The notes: generated by a model not told the origin, from the letters alone. A DNA stretch of 64,000 bases from CAVQBL01 sp963710715 (GCA_963710715.1 CAVQBL010000008.1:23710-87709), one strand, 5' to 3'. Positions 26,808 to 36,708 are shown, counted from the first letter of the stretch. Translations and numbers: made by a program.

Positions 26808-27707
26808 ATGAAGAAATCAGATAAAACTCCGAAGATATTCACATTTCAAATTGAAAAAGAAACAAATGCTCACTCAGATCAGAAACTTACATTTTTTTCC
26901 AAAACACCAGTGAAACATAACTCGGAACAAGTGATTACATTTTATGCCGAAAACCCAGCGAAAGATCACTCAATGTGGGTACGAGCAGGTTTCGGAAAAT
27001 ATATCGAGATGCAAGAACGGAAACAAAAAGCCCAAGAAATTATTGAGAAAAGTACCAAGAAAGATGTAGCCGATTTAAAAGATGTTTTGCAAATTTCCGC
27101 CTCTACTCAATTAAAAAAAGCAATTGCTGTAGTAGAAAAAATGCAGCCTTATGAATCGGTAGTGCTCGCTAGCGATATTTCAGAAAAAGCAGGCAGAGCT
27201 GTCGCTGAAAAGTTGCCGAAAGAGTGTCAACTTATTTTGAGCCCAGAGATACCAGAACAAGTTGTTATTGCAATAGCAAGCAATATGCCTTCACTAACAA
27301 GATTAGTTTTTCCCGCTACTATGCCACAAAAAATTGTTGAAGAAGGAGTCAAGGCTTTGGGGATGAGGGAGACATACAAGGAGATTTACTTGTGTCATGA
27401 TATGCCAATAGAGGTTGCTAAAGGAGCGATACAGGTTTTACCCAAGTTTTGCTTTCTTGCAATAGATGCGAGAATGACACCAGAATATAGTGAAAAATTA
27501 TTTTCAAATTTGCCACCTAACTGTACTATTAATCGGGATGATGATTTACCATCAGATCTTAAGGTCGCATTAAGAAAAGTCTTATTATCTCAGTGCAGAT
27601 TTTGTATAGCCGAGCTAGGTTTGAATAGTGGATCAGTCTTACAATATGTATCTAAGACGGAATGCCATAAAGAAAAAACAAGCCCCACTTCAAAGCAAAC
27701 GTGTTAG
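26808..27707 (+). CDS. Solenoid-like repeat protein of unknown family
   Basis: The 299-residue protein has a charged N-terminal 110 residues, then about six tandem units of 23-26 residues (about 116-262). Each begins with a short strand and continues as 'MP or IP-x(2)-h-A-x(2)-h-x(3)-LP' (for example LILSPEIPEQVVIAIASNMP, YLCHDMPIEVAKGAIQVLP, DARMTPEYSEKLFSNLP). The beta-alpha rhythm recalls leucine-rich repeats but lacks the LxxLxLxxN core. The tail is Cys-rich (CRFCIAELG, ECHKEK, KQTC). TATAAT lies about 20 bases before the start. I do not recognise the family; a protein-interaction role is inference. Confidence 0.6.
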   Translation: MKKSDKTPKIFTFQIEKETNAHSDQKLTFFSKTPVKHNSEQVITFYAENPAKDHSMWVRAGFGKYIEMQERKQKAQEIIEKSTKKDVADLKDVLQISASTQLKKAIAVVEKMQPYESVVLASDISEKAGRAVAEKLPKECQLILSPEIPEQVVIAIASNMPSLTRLVFPATMPQKIVEEGVKALGMRETYKEIYLCHDMPIEVAKGAIQVLPKFCFLAIDARMTPEYSEKLFSNLPPNCTINRDDDLPSDLKVALRKVLLSQCRFCIAELGLNSGSVLQYVSKTECHKEKTSPTSKQTC

Positions 27708-28178
27708 CTGTAGGTAGGGGACATGCGGGAGCGATACATGGAGTTTAAATCAAAAAATAAAAGAGTCCTATGAAAATTACTAATGCAGAATTTAAAGAAG
27801 ATATTGATACCACACCCTCTACTCTCTGCAATTGAGTATTAGCCATTAACAACACGCCCGACATATCGTAATCCTACTGAAATCGTCTTTTGAAAAAATT
27901 GAAATCGCCTTCTGAAACCCGACAAAATTTGAGGACGTTGTGTACGCTTAGTAGGCTAGTACTGATAATTGGTGATTATCAGTTCTGTTAATTTTATAAC
28001 AGTGTAATTACATATTGAATGTAAAACATTGAATGATTCTATTGTGGTGCCATTCCTCAGAATACGGGATAGGGTAGAGTCTTGAGTGGCAATGTTTAAA
28101 TACTATTAATTATAATACGATCAATATTATTTTGGGTCCTTGAAAAGTCTCTCCAAACCGCTTCTTCAGGAGTAAATT
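27708..28178. other. Intergenic region carrying an IS21-like end
   Basis: Contains a short stub frame (ATG near 27770, about 20 codons) and a copy of the IS21-like right end at 27877-27924. The next 80 bases (GAGGACGT, TACGCTTAGTA, CTAGTACTGATA) closely match the sequence following the first copy at 24587-24660. No complete gene is seen. Confidence 0.45.
27877..27924. repeat. Solo IS21-like terminal repeat, copy 2
   Basis: The 48 bases from CTGAAATCGTCTTTTGAAA to GAAACCCGACA match the right end of the 24172-24586 remnant with few changes. No matching left end is nearby. Confidence 0.5.
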
Positions 28179-29378
28179 TTATGAGGGATTTTTTATTAAT
28201 GCCTGATATGCATTAACAAGTAACTCTCGCAAATGTTCGTTATTATCGTTTTCACTACTATTAGCGGTGGCTGCAAGAATCAAATTTTGATTTAAGAAAT
28301 AAAAATATATCGCACGATAACCCATTGTCATTCCTGCATAATTGAAGATGAGTCCTGGAATATCAGCTCCAGCGTAACTTAACCCTATTCCTAACCCAAA
28401 CCCATCTGGGTCACTTTCGTCTGGTGTTTTGAGTAGTTTTCCAGTTTGTTGTGAAACAAGCGTTGTCAATTCTTCCAACTGTTTTGGAGGAAGAACCTTA
28501 TTGACAGTTAACAATGAACGAACCCACTGTGTGATATCTTCTGTATTTGATACAACTGCTCCCGCTGCACCTGCGTACGATAAGCTAAACATAGTTAAAT
28601 CAGCTTTAAGGGGAATAAATTTTCCGATAGTACCGCCGAGATGATATCCATGTACCATTCGCGGAATGATTCTGCTCGGATATTGATGTGATATATAGAA
28701 AGTATTTTTCAGGCGCAAGTGAGAAGAATTATTTGGAGCCAAAAAACGGCTATTAATTTCTTCTTCTACTGTGTGTCCCGTTAGTTTGGTTATGATCATG
28801 CCAGCTAAAATATAATTGGTATTGGAATAATTCCATTTTGTGCCAGGTAGAAATAATAATGGTTTTTTAGCTACATAACTAATTTCTTCTTCAGGTAGCC
28901 ATTGTTTATAGGAGTCATTTGCTAGATCTTGTAAATATTTGTCATCTGCCAAATAATCAGGAATACCACTTGTCATATTAAGCATTTGCTTAATTGTGAC
29001 ATTGCCCCACTCAGAATATTGAGGGAGGTAAGCAGATAACTTATCATTGATATTAAAGTGTAGCTCAGGCGTAGCTTCAAGCTGTAAAATAACTGCTGAA
29101 ATAAATGATTTCGTAATGCTGCCGATTTGATAGAGGCTGGTGGAATTAACTGGCTGTTTCCCAAAAAATTCACTGTAACCACTATATACGGTGGTTAAAT
29201 TTTTCCCTGAATCTGCTGTTAAAGTGACCGCAGAAATATTTTCAATCTCACGATACTGTTTTAGATAAGCATCTGCTAATACTTGCAGTTTATTAGGCGC
29301 TAATTGAATACTACTGGGTTGAGCGAACACAGACGTAGTTAATAAAAATGTAAGTCCAAGTAATGAAAAAAGCCGCAT
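28179..29378 (-). CDS. Periplasmic serine hydrolase, beta-lactamase/DD-peptidase class C-like
   Basis: The 399-residue protein starts with a signal peptide (MRLFSLLGLTFLLTTSVFAQ, cleavage likely after residue 19). It shows the active-site motif SITK in QIGSITKSF (about residue 88), the second motif YSN in KWNYSNTNY (about residue 173) and a C-terminal strand with YAGMTMGYRA. These belong to the serine beta-lactamase-like superfamily that includes class C enzymes, D-amino-acid peptidases and esterases. The substrate is undetermined. It is complete and stands alone. Confidence 0.85.
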   Translation of the reverse strand: MRLFSLLGLTFLLTTSVFAQPSSIQLAPNKLQVLADAYLKQYREIENISAVTLTADSGKNLTTVYSGYSEFFGKQPVNSTSLYQIGSITKSFISAVILQLEATPELHFNINDKLSAYLPQYSEWGNVTIKQMLNMTSGIPDYLADDKYLQDLANDSYKQWLPEEEISYVAKKPLLFLPGTKWNYSNTNYILAGMIITKLTGHTVEEEINSRFLAPNNSSHLRLKNTFYISHQYPSRIIPRMVHGYHLGGTIGKFIPLKADLTMFSLSYAGAAGAVVSNTEDITQWVRSLLTVNKVLPPKQLEELTTLVSQQTGKLLKTPDESDPDGFGLGIGLSYAGADIPGLIFNYAGMTMGYRAIYFYFLNQNLILAATANSSENDNNEHLRELLVNAYQALIKNPS

Positions 29379-29730
29379 TTGTAATTTATTACCTTGAAGT
29401 TCGCTTAGGAGCCAAATATTTTAGCATAAATTTGAACCTAGTGTGTTTTAATTAATGCTAATTAATGCTAGACATGGTGAATATAAATAACCAGGATTTA
29501 AGTTATTAGACAAACATCCCGCTAGTGAAATAACGTGTAACTAATTGAGTTGAAGGATAATAATCCTATTTTGGTACATGATAATCATATTATTTAAAGT
29601 GTATTCGTAGGTTTAAAATTTGCGGTATTATGCCAGAAAAGAATGTCAAAGTAGCATGACACGCACCTTTTTTGCAAATCTCCAAAGAGATCATATTTTG
29701 AACAATTAACATAATTAGAGTGAATCACGA
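29379..29730. other. Intergenic region
   Basis: AT-rich divergent region between the serine hydrolase and the GNAT gene. A 10-base direct repeat (ATTAATGCTA twice, 29453-29472) is present. No gene recognised. Confidence 0.4.
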
Positions 29731-30219
29731 ATGATAAATGACAATTTAGAGATTAAGCTGCTTACAGAATGCCAAGAGCATATTCCAGAATTGGCCAATC
29801 TTTGGTTTGAAGAAATAAGTAAACACTGGGTTCCTAATGCGAGTGTAGAGCGTGCCAAACAAAATCTAATTAGACACCCAAATGAAGATAAAATGCCAAT
29901 GGCATTTGTTGCTTTTTCAGAGGGCAAACCAATTGGTATGGTTGCCCTACGTGAAAATGACGGCATACAGCCGGATCTTATTCCATGGTTAGGAAGTTTG
30001 GTTGTGGATCCAGCTTATCGCAAACGTAAAGTAGGTGAGGCGCTTATTGAAGCAACTAAAAATCAAGCTAGGATTTTTGGGTATGAAAAAATTTATCTTT
30101 TGGCATTCGATAAAACTATTCCAAAGTGGTATGCAAAGCTAGGTTGGAAAGTGATTGGCAAAGATGTTTTATTTAGCCACCCAGTGACTGTAATGAGTTG
30201 TTCATTATTAGAATCTTAG
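29731..30219 (+). CDS. GNAT-family N-acetyltransferase
   Basis: The 162-residue protein has the GNAT core: beta-strand 4 and acetyl-CoA pyrophosphate loop in LGSLVVDPAYRKRKVGEALI (about residues 90-109), preceded by PIGMVALREND, and WYAKLGWKVIGKD near the C-terminus. It transfers acetyl from acetyl-CoA to an amine; the acceptor is unknown. It begins a same-strand series with an ABC exporter, an aminoglycoside-phosphotransferase-like gene and a second GNAT stub, an arrangement that suggests drug or self-resistance. Confidence 0.85.
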   Translation: MINDNLEIKLLTECQEHIPELANLWFEEISKHWVPNASVERAKQNLIRHPNEDKMPMAFVAFSEGKPIGMVALRENDGIQPDLIPWLGSLVVDPAYRKRKVGEALIEATKNQARIFGYEKIYLLAFDKTIPKWYAKLGWKVIGKDVLFSHPVTVMSCSLLES

Positions 30220-30231
30220 AAGAGTAACTAT

Positions 30232-32045
30232 ATGAGTGCCATATCGAGAGAAGTAACTTATAAATCTACTGAATTGCCTACAAAGTTATGGCCTTTTATT
30301 TGGCGTTACTTAAAAAATAAAAAACTCTATCTCGCAGGGTTTATTTTTATTGCATTAGTGTGGGCAATAGAAATGTCACTTAGCCCTTATTTATTAAAAG
30401 TGATCATTGATACTGTTGTTCGATATCCTACAGATCAAATTAACATGCTCGCTGCAATATTAATACCAGCCGTGTTGTATGTATTAATGACAATAATCAT
30501 AAATTTAACTTTTCGTTTACATGATTATCTGAATCTACGTTTATACCCAGAAATTCAAGCCAGCTGTTAATAAAGATATGTTTTCATATTTAATGCGTCA
30601 TTCGTATGCTTTTTTTCAAAATCATTTTGCTGGAAGTTTGACTAAAAAAATAACTGATATAGCTACAAATATAGAGTCAATTTTTAGTATCGTTAAGGTA
30701 TGGTTTTTCCCACGCATATTAGCAGTGATTGTTTCCACCATTACATTATTTATTGTTGTGAAACCTATATTTGGAATTATTCTTTTTGTGTGGGCCATTT
30801 TATTTATATATCTTTCCTATATTGCAGCAAGGAGTTCAGAAAAAGTCGCCAGGGAATATTCTGAAGCTGCTACAAAGTGAGACGGTGCAATTTCTGACTC
30901 CATTTCAAATGCAATTAGCATCAAATTATTCGCTAACATTTCCTATGAAATTTCTCATCTTGATAAATATATTAAGCGACTTGTAGCGAGCGATCGAAAA
31001 CTTATGTGGAAGAATTTAAAAATCAATTTTGTACAAGGATGTTGTGTAACGATATTAATAGGTTCGATGTTAACCGCGCTTATTTATGGTCGGCTTCATG
31101 GGTGGGTAGCTCCTGGTGATTTTGCACTTGTGTTGATGCTATCTATTTCATTTATCATGAGTGTAGAAAATATTGGACAACAGATGTTAGAATTTACAAA
31201 AGTTCTGGGCAGATGCAATCAAGCATTAAGTTTTATTAGAGAATCACATGAGATTATTGATATTCCTAATGCATTACCAATCAATATAGCAAAAGGTCAA
31301 ATTAAATTTGAAAATGTCTCATTTAGCTATAAAAATAGCCGACCATTGTTTACCAATCTTAATATAACAGTACATCCTGGAGAAAAAGTAGGATTAGTTG
31401 GATATTCAGGTGGCGGAAAATCAACATTTATTAGATTAATTTTACGCTTGTGTGATACGCAATCAGGAAATATTGTTATTGATAATCAAGATATAAAAAA
31501 TGTGGTTAAAGATTCTCTCAGAAAACAAATAAGTACCATCCCACAAGAGCCTGATTTGTTTCATCGAACTATCATGGAAAATATTCGTTTTGCAAAAACA
31601 GATGCAAGCGATGCAGAAGTCATAGAAGCTGCCAAAAAAGCAAAATGCCATGAATTTATTATGGAGTTACCAGATCAGTACCAACTCATTAGTCGGTGAA
31701 CGCGGTATCAAATTATCAGGTGGTCAAAAACAAAGAATAGCTATAGCAAGAGCATTTCTAAAAAATGCGCCAATCTTATTATTAGATGAGGCGACATCTT
31801 CGCTTGATTCAATTACTGAACGCTATATACAAGAAAGTCTACATGAAGTTATGGCTAATAGAACTACTATCGTGATTGCCCACCGGTTATCAACACTCAA
31901 TGATATGGATCGAATATTGGTTTTTGTCGATGGAAAAATCGTTGAAGATGGTTCTTTAGATACATTATTAAAGAACACAAGCAGTCACTTTTATAAATTG
32001 TGGAATATGCAGGCTGAAGGGTTTATTCCAAGTATTAAAGAATAG
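30232..32045 (+). pseudogene. ABC exporter (fused membrane and ATPase domains), frameshifted
   Basis: Four frames together spell one MsbA-like half-transporter of about 600 residues. Membrane helices are in 30232-30570 and 30578-30880, further ones in 31004-31250. The ATPase domain has Walker A GYSGGGKSTFIRLI (31405-31440), the signature LSGGQKQRIAIARAF and Walker B ILLLDEATSSLD (31715-31805), plus the H-loop IVIAHRLST. Breaks lie near 30560, 30870 and 31685; each is a one-base shift with homology continuing on both sides. It would not yield a full exporter. Confidence 0.85.
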
Positions 32046-32067
32046 TTTTGTTAACGATGGACATTAT

Positions 32068-33033
32068 ATGGATACCCAATCAATTATACCTAATGAAAAA
32101 ATAGCTGCTGATGTAGTGAATTCTATGACAAACGAAAAAGTATTATCTATAAGTAGAATGAAAACAGGAGATCAACATTTTGTTTTTGCGTTAAAGACCT
32201 CCTTATCAGAATACGTTTTAAGAATGACTACGTTGGAACAAAAGAAAAGTTTTATTTCAGCAATCTATTGGCAAGAAAAATTTTTGCCTTTAGGTATTCC
32301 TCTCGCTAAATTTCTTATATCTGATTTGGATGGAAACTACTCAGGATTTCCCGCCCTTCTTATGAATCGCCTGCCAGGAGATGATTTGTGTAATGTATAT
32401 TCTAGCCTAACAGATTTGGATAAAAAGAATTTGGCGGAAGAAATGGTGAAAATACAAAAATCAGCTACAGCACTTCCCGCTGGATTGAGCTATGGGATAT
32501 CTGATAGTTATGAAAACATAACGGAATTTAAATCCTGGCGTGATTTTTTAATGCAAAGAATTCATTTATTAATGGATCTCATAAGCAAAGCTGGAATTTT
32601 TGATGCAAATGAAATATCAAAGGTGGTTTCCATAGCAAAAGACTTGGAAGAAGAATTACATGAAATTCCTGCCACACCTTTTTTGTGGGATGCGAGCGAA
32701 AGAAATGTCATTATTTATAAAGGAAAGATTTCTGGAATAGTTGATGTTGATGAGGTGTGTTTTGGCGATCCGTTATTTGTTCTTGGTCTTACTTATTCGG
32801 CCTTAGAAAATGAAGGCCATGACACTTTATATACTGATTATTGGACTGAAGCTCTACATCTTGATAAAAAATTGCAACTACGTCTTGAGTTTTACAGGCT
32901 TTTTTACATAGTTGTATTGATGCGTAAACATTCCATGACAACAGCGAACCGTCAAAAAATTAATTTTAATGCTCAGCGGCTGCAAAATATGTTCCAACAG
33001 TCGCTGACAAGAATAAAAGGGTTAGGTGTATGA
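32068..33033 (+). CDS. Aminoglycoside phosphotransferase-like kinase
   Basis: The 321-residue protein has the APH/choline-kinase fold: an N-lobe with YVLRMTTLEQKKSF, a hinge LLMNRLPGDDL, the catalytic loop LWDASERNVII (about residues 209-219, Asp and Asn in place) and the metal-binding GIVDVDEVCFGDP (about residues 225-237). The usual His of the H-G-D loop is replaced by L-W, so substrate class is uncertain; members phosphorylate antibiotics, sugars or choline. It follows the broken ABC exporter by 22 bp and overlaps the GNAT stub by 4 bp. Confidence 0.8.
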   Translation: MDTQSIIPNEKIAADVVNSMTNEKVLSISRMKTGDQHFVFALKTSLSEYVLRMTTLEQKKSFISAIYWQEKFLPLGIPLAKFLISDLDGNYSGFPALLMNRLPGDDLCNVYSSLTDLDKKNLAEEMVKIQKSATALPAGLSYGISDSYENITEFKSWRDFLMQRIHLLMDLISKAGIFDANEISKVVSIAKDLEEELHEIPATPFLWDASERNVIIYKGKISGIVDVDEVCFGDPLFVLGLTYSALENEGHDTLYTDYWTEALHLDKKLQLRLEFYRLFYIVVLMRKHSMTTANRQKINFNAQRLQNMFQQSLTRIKGLGV

Positions 33034-33167
33034 ATATTTTTCTTGAAACAGAACGATTAATTATTAAGCCACCTTTGCTAGATGACATTGATAAGATTTA
33101 CATACTTGATTCTGATTCAGATGTTATGCATTATATTGGTAATGGCCAGCCTCGATGGATTATGTAA
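33030..33167 (+). pseudogene. GNAT (RimJ-like) N-terminal stub
   Basis: Starting in an ATGA overlap with the preceding gene, 45 codons read FLETERLIIKPPLLDDIDKI and MHYIGNGQPR, the first strand and helix of RimJ/L-type GNAT acetyltransferases. A stop at 33165-33167 ends it before the acetyl-CoA site; only faint matches follow (YEADEKCGIYKS). It is a truncated remnant. Confidence 0.65.
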
Positions 33168-33315
33168 TAGATGGCGGCGAAATTATTCAATAGGTATTGT
33201 CTTATGAAGCCGATGAAAAATGTGGAATTTATAAATCTAGCTATTGCAGCTTGATTATCAATTAGAGACGTACAAGTAAGCAAGATATCTGGCACAAACA
33301 AAAATAGGAGACATT

Positions 33316-33786
33316 GTGAAGAAGAAGCACAAAGTTATCGTTTTGACGGTTATCACATTGATTATTATGATCGGAGCATTTGCCCAGCCGTACCGTATTT
33401 CTGGCGATTGTATGGAACCTGCGATCATGGACGGAAAGCTATGTTTTGTGAATCGAATAGCGCCTTACCTACGGCAATATCATAAAGGTGACATTATTTT
33501 ATTCAAACATGATGGAAAAGTTTGGGTGTCCCGCATCGTAGCAGTGGAGACTAACATAATACAAATTATTGAGGGCAGCGTAGTCGTGAATGGTGTCACT
33601 CTTCAGGATGTCGGAATTCATAGGAGTTGGTCTAATTGGAAGCGCGGCGATTATGCCATTGATAAGCCCTTTCAGGTACCACTAGATCATGTTTACGTAC
33701 TCTCTGATAATCTCTCCGCACAGCATGACGATAGCCGTGTTTTTGGACCGGTGTCAAAGAAATCCATATTGGGGCTCGTTTGGTAA
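33316..33786 (+). CDS. Signal peptidase I-like protein with substituted catalytic dyad
   Basis: The 156-residue protein has one N-terminal membrane segment (residues about 6-23) and the order of S26 signal-peptidase motifs: YRISGDCMEPAIMDG (27-40), HKGDIILFK, WVSRIVAVE and LSDNLSAQHDDSRVFGPVS. In active enzymes the Ser of 'SGxSMxP' and the Lys of 'xKRxxxxPGD' form the catalytic pair. Here they are Cys32 and Ser72, so the classical mechanism is not available, though a Cys nucleophile is conceivable. The frame is complete and the other motifs are kept. It may be specialised, inactive, or in early decay. Confidence 0.7.
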   Translation: MKKKHKVIVLTVITLIIMIGAFAQPYRISGDCMEPAIMDGKLCFVNRIAPYLRQYHKGDIILFKHDGKVWVSRIVAVETNIIQIIEGSVVVNGVTLQDVGIHRSWSNWKRGDYAIDKPFQVPLDHVYVLSDNLSAQHDDSRVFGPVSKKSILGLVW

Positions 33787-33924
33787 CTATCGATCCTGGT
33801 TACCTAGCCTCAGACCTCCTGATCTCTGGGATTCTAAGATGATCCCAATTTATAAATTAATTGCAATTCAGTACCCGGAAAAACTGTATTTGTTGCATTG
33901 ATCTCATTGCATAAATACTGAATG

Positions 33925-34430
33925 GCATTATCTGAAGAATGGTTAGCTAATTGTAAAATGCAGGCTAATAAAATACCTGGCCTTTCAATCGCAGTAATTA
34001 AAAACAGGAACATCGTCAAGGCCAGAGGTTATGGCCTTCTAATGTAGAGCTTAATGTTCCAGCAAAGCCAGAAACCATCTATCAATCTGACTCTATAGGT
34101 AAGCAATTTACGGCTACTTTAATTATGATGCTAGTAGAAAAAGACTTAATTAAACTGGATGATAAAATTAGCCTGTATATTAAAAACGCCCTAGACACTT
34201 GGAAAGACATCACCATCCGAAACCCTAACCCATACCTCAGGGCTAACTCGATATATGCCCGATATGGATTTAAGACTCGATTATTCCGACGATGAAATAA
34301 TTAATAGATTGAGGCCCTATCCCTTAGATTTCCAGCCAGGTACTGCATGGAAATATAGTAATAGTGGCTATGAACTACTGGGTATTATTATAAAAAAGAT
34401 TACAGGAAAATTTTATGGCGACCTCCTTTA
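33925..34430 (+). pseudogene. Serine hydrolase (class C-like) remnant
   Basis: Blocks in shifted frames read IPGLSIAVIKN, VELNVPAKPETIYQS, GKQFTATLIMMLVEKD, then YPLDFQPGTAWKYSNSGYEL and ITGKFYGDLL. They match the intact paralogue at 55876-56985 over its first 200 residues. The catalytic S-x-x-K is altered (SIGK) and several shifts and a missing C-terminus make it non-functional. Confidence 0.75.
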
Positions 34431-34649
34431 ACTGGACTTTGACCATTCGCCTTAAAAATAAACAGCCTAAAAACCTTTCCCTTTGCACCACTAGATACCT
34501 GTAGAAATTGATACTTTCAAGTCATTCAACGAGTTAATATATGCACTCCTGTGTTGCTTTAGCGCTCATTTTGCACGATCTTTTAATGGTTTTTTATATG
34601 TCAATAGATTATAATTTACGCTATTTAATCATTATATGCGAGAGTGAAG

Positions 34650-35640
34650 ATGTTTATTAGGCTGAAGAAAGAAGGTGAAGTGATCCCTGTGGTTGAGGAG
34701 AAAAAAAAGCTGCAAAGCAATCTCCCAGACAATGGCTGTCGGACCCAAATCAACTGATTGCTGACTTCTCAGAATACAAAGATGCCACAAGCCTCGCACA
34801 TACATGTCGATTTTTATATCACGACACAAAAGATGCCCTCAAACTGAAAGCACTAGCGCATTATGTTGTTGTAGAACCAAACGAAGATAAAGTAACAGCC
34901 ATGCTGACTCGCGATCCCACGCTGATAAATGTTGTGATTAAAGGAATCATCGATAACTCTGGCCGAATACTGATAAATAATACGATATTCCAATTGGCCT
35001 ATGGAGCAGGAGATGATGAAATGTGTTTAGCAATAAAACCGTTTTTCATAAAAGTCTATGGGAGCGAAGAAGTCGTTATACGAGAAATGGAGAGACAGCA
35101 TACTGAAAAGTTTGCAGAAAACAAGGAAGCAGATGAAAGACAAGATAAACAAGTCAAAAATCATTTAGCAGCGCTTTTAACAACTGTCATCGCAGCCATC
35201 ACTGCTGAGCGGTTTAAGAATGGGTGCGATGCTGATAAAAAGATGATATTGAGTCCAGCTACGCTTGCAGCTATCGAAACATTTAGAGCAGAATTCGATA
35301 AAACCCAGCCTAAACGTATAGATAAGGGCATGCATTTTCGTAATAACACGCTACAAGAAACATTGGATGCTTATTTTCAAGCAGCAACTCCTTGGAACTA
35401 TAATTACCACAAATGTGCGCTATTTGAAGATGCCGTTTATCCCACGTGTTGCTATATACGCCGGCGGGTGATGCACAGAGATTTAGTCAGGGTTTGTGTT
35501 ATCTTCAGGATGAGAATATGAAACTTACGCGGAGTCTCGCTTTACGCTTTGGTGAAAATAATTTTTATCAGTCTCTTCGTTCACGTTCTATTGATTTTTC
35601 TCTCGCTGGGTCTTCTGTTGATATTGTTCAAGGCGGTCCC
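34650..35640 (+). pseudogene. Degraded Legionellales-type hypothetical (effector-like) gene
   Basis: The start ATG 34650 runs to a stop near 34738. The frame then shifts into 34730-35521 (PNQLIADFSEYKDATSLAHT, DNSGRILINNTIFQLAYGAG, ALLTTVIAAITAERF, MHFRNNTLQETLDAYFQAA). A last shift near 35440 gives AGDDAQRFSQ-like text (GDAQRFSQGLCYLQDENMKL) to about 35640. I recall similar long multi-copy proteins from Legionella- and Coxiella-related genomes; function unknown. At least two frameshifts inactivate it. The open central block of 206 codons (34901-35521) is the largest intact part. Confidence 0.55.
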
Positions 35641-35763
35641 TGGCCGTGCGTACGCCCTTTGCACAGACTTCGTAGCATCCCTTCCTTTGATCCCCCTTGC
35701 CTCGAATCGTTGTTTTCCTCGGTTCAAATCTTATGTCAAACAAAAACATCAAACTTGCAGAGC

Positions 35764-36054
35764 TTATGCGTGCTTCCGAGCCACGCCCGAAATCTCGGTC
35801 TGTAATTTGTTGAAACAACGCTGCAATAGACCAGCCGCGTGTGCGGCTGGTGTAATATCCCAGCAGGATTCCACAAACCAACTGATAAGTTCCTGATATT
35901 GCCAAGTTCCAGCAGACGTTTTTGCCCACCAAAGTAGAAATTGATGCAGGTAGCGCCTGATGAGCTTGGTAGAGAGTCCAATAGTTACCCTTTGCTGTAC
36001 CTGTACTCTTGCTTTGCGCAACGTTCGCGGATGCGGAATTATGCATAAAGCCAC
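35764..36054 (-). CDS. Hypothetical protein on the minus strand
   Basis: A GTG at 36054 opens 96 codons (LIRRYLHQFLLWWAKTSAG, WQYQELISWFVESCWDITPA, LLQRCFNKLQTEISGVARKH). The Trp-rich, amphipathic composition and higher GC than its surroundings suggest real coding sequence of foreign origin. No family is recognised and no ribosome site is clear. A perfect 9-bp hairpin (ACCAGCCGC/GCGGCTGGT, 35830-35851) lies inside it. Alternative frames over the same bases are open on both strands, which lowers confidence. Confidence 0.3.
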   Translation of the reverse strand: MALCIIPHPRTLRKARVQVQQRVTIGLSTKLIRRYLHQFLLWWAKTSAGTWQYQELISWFVESCWDITPAAHAAGLLQRCFNKLQTEISGVARKHA

Positions 36055-36112
36055 GCTATTTTGATGTTCAGAAGTTGCCCCCCATAGTAGGCAAAAGACA
36101 ATCCTAATTTGC

Positions 36113-36705
36113 TTGGCTCTGGAATGCCAAACGTTGCTATATGCGCAAAACCATTTACAATATTTTGTCTATAATGATCTTTCATTTGATTTGCACAACT
36201 TTAATCTAGCAACACATGCAAAAGATTTGTTTGTGACACCTTCGGGGATAAATTTATACCAAATAACCGAAGCAAATAATCCTGATCTGTCAAGCTTTAA
36301 GGCTAGAGGTGGAAAACTTATTTTGTTTAATGGTTTAGCGGATCCAGCAATCTCTGCTACACAAACTATAAAATATTATAGTGATGTAAGACAAGCGATG
36401 GGAAGTGATGATAATAAGATTCAGAAGTTCATTCGACTTTTTTTAATTCCAGGATTGGATCACACTTTGCCTTCTCCATCCCTACCAACAAAGATGGATC
36501 CCCTCACTGCACTAGAAAATTGGGTAGAAAATGGCGTTCTTCCTGATCTATTCTTAGCTATCGCACTAACTCATCTGGCGCTGTTGGCGGGACACGTCCT
36601 GTTTGCGCATATCCAAAGCAATATTAAATGTGTGGCTTGATCCTAGTGATTCTGGCATTACTCATAATGCGGCTAATTTTCATTGTGCCAAGTCGAGGCA
36701 TAATT
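36113..36705 (+). pseudogene. Tannase/feruloyl-esterase-family C-terminal remnant
   Basis: The 36113-36560 part reads PDLSSFKARGGKLILFNGLA, DPAISATQTIKYYSDVRQAM, RLFLIPGLDHT and DPLTALENWVENGVLPD, the C-terminal half of tannase-like alpha/beta hydrolases (the Asp of LADPA and the His of LDHT are catalytic positions). After a shift near 36562 the tail GAVGGTRPVCAYPKQY and NAANFHCAKS continues. The N-terminal nucleophile region is missing, so it is a 5'-truncated, frameshifted gene. Confidence 0.7.
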
Positions 36706-36708
36706 ATT

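Noticed and set aside
29453..29472. Tandem ATTAATGCTA direct repeat as possible CRISPR or attachment site
   Set aside because: Only two adjacent copies with no spacer; not a CRISPR and no integrase nearby.
35715..35735. GGTTCAAATC resembling a tRNA T-loop
   Set aside because: No matching acceptor, anticodon or D arms could be folded around it.
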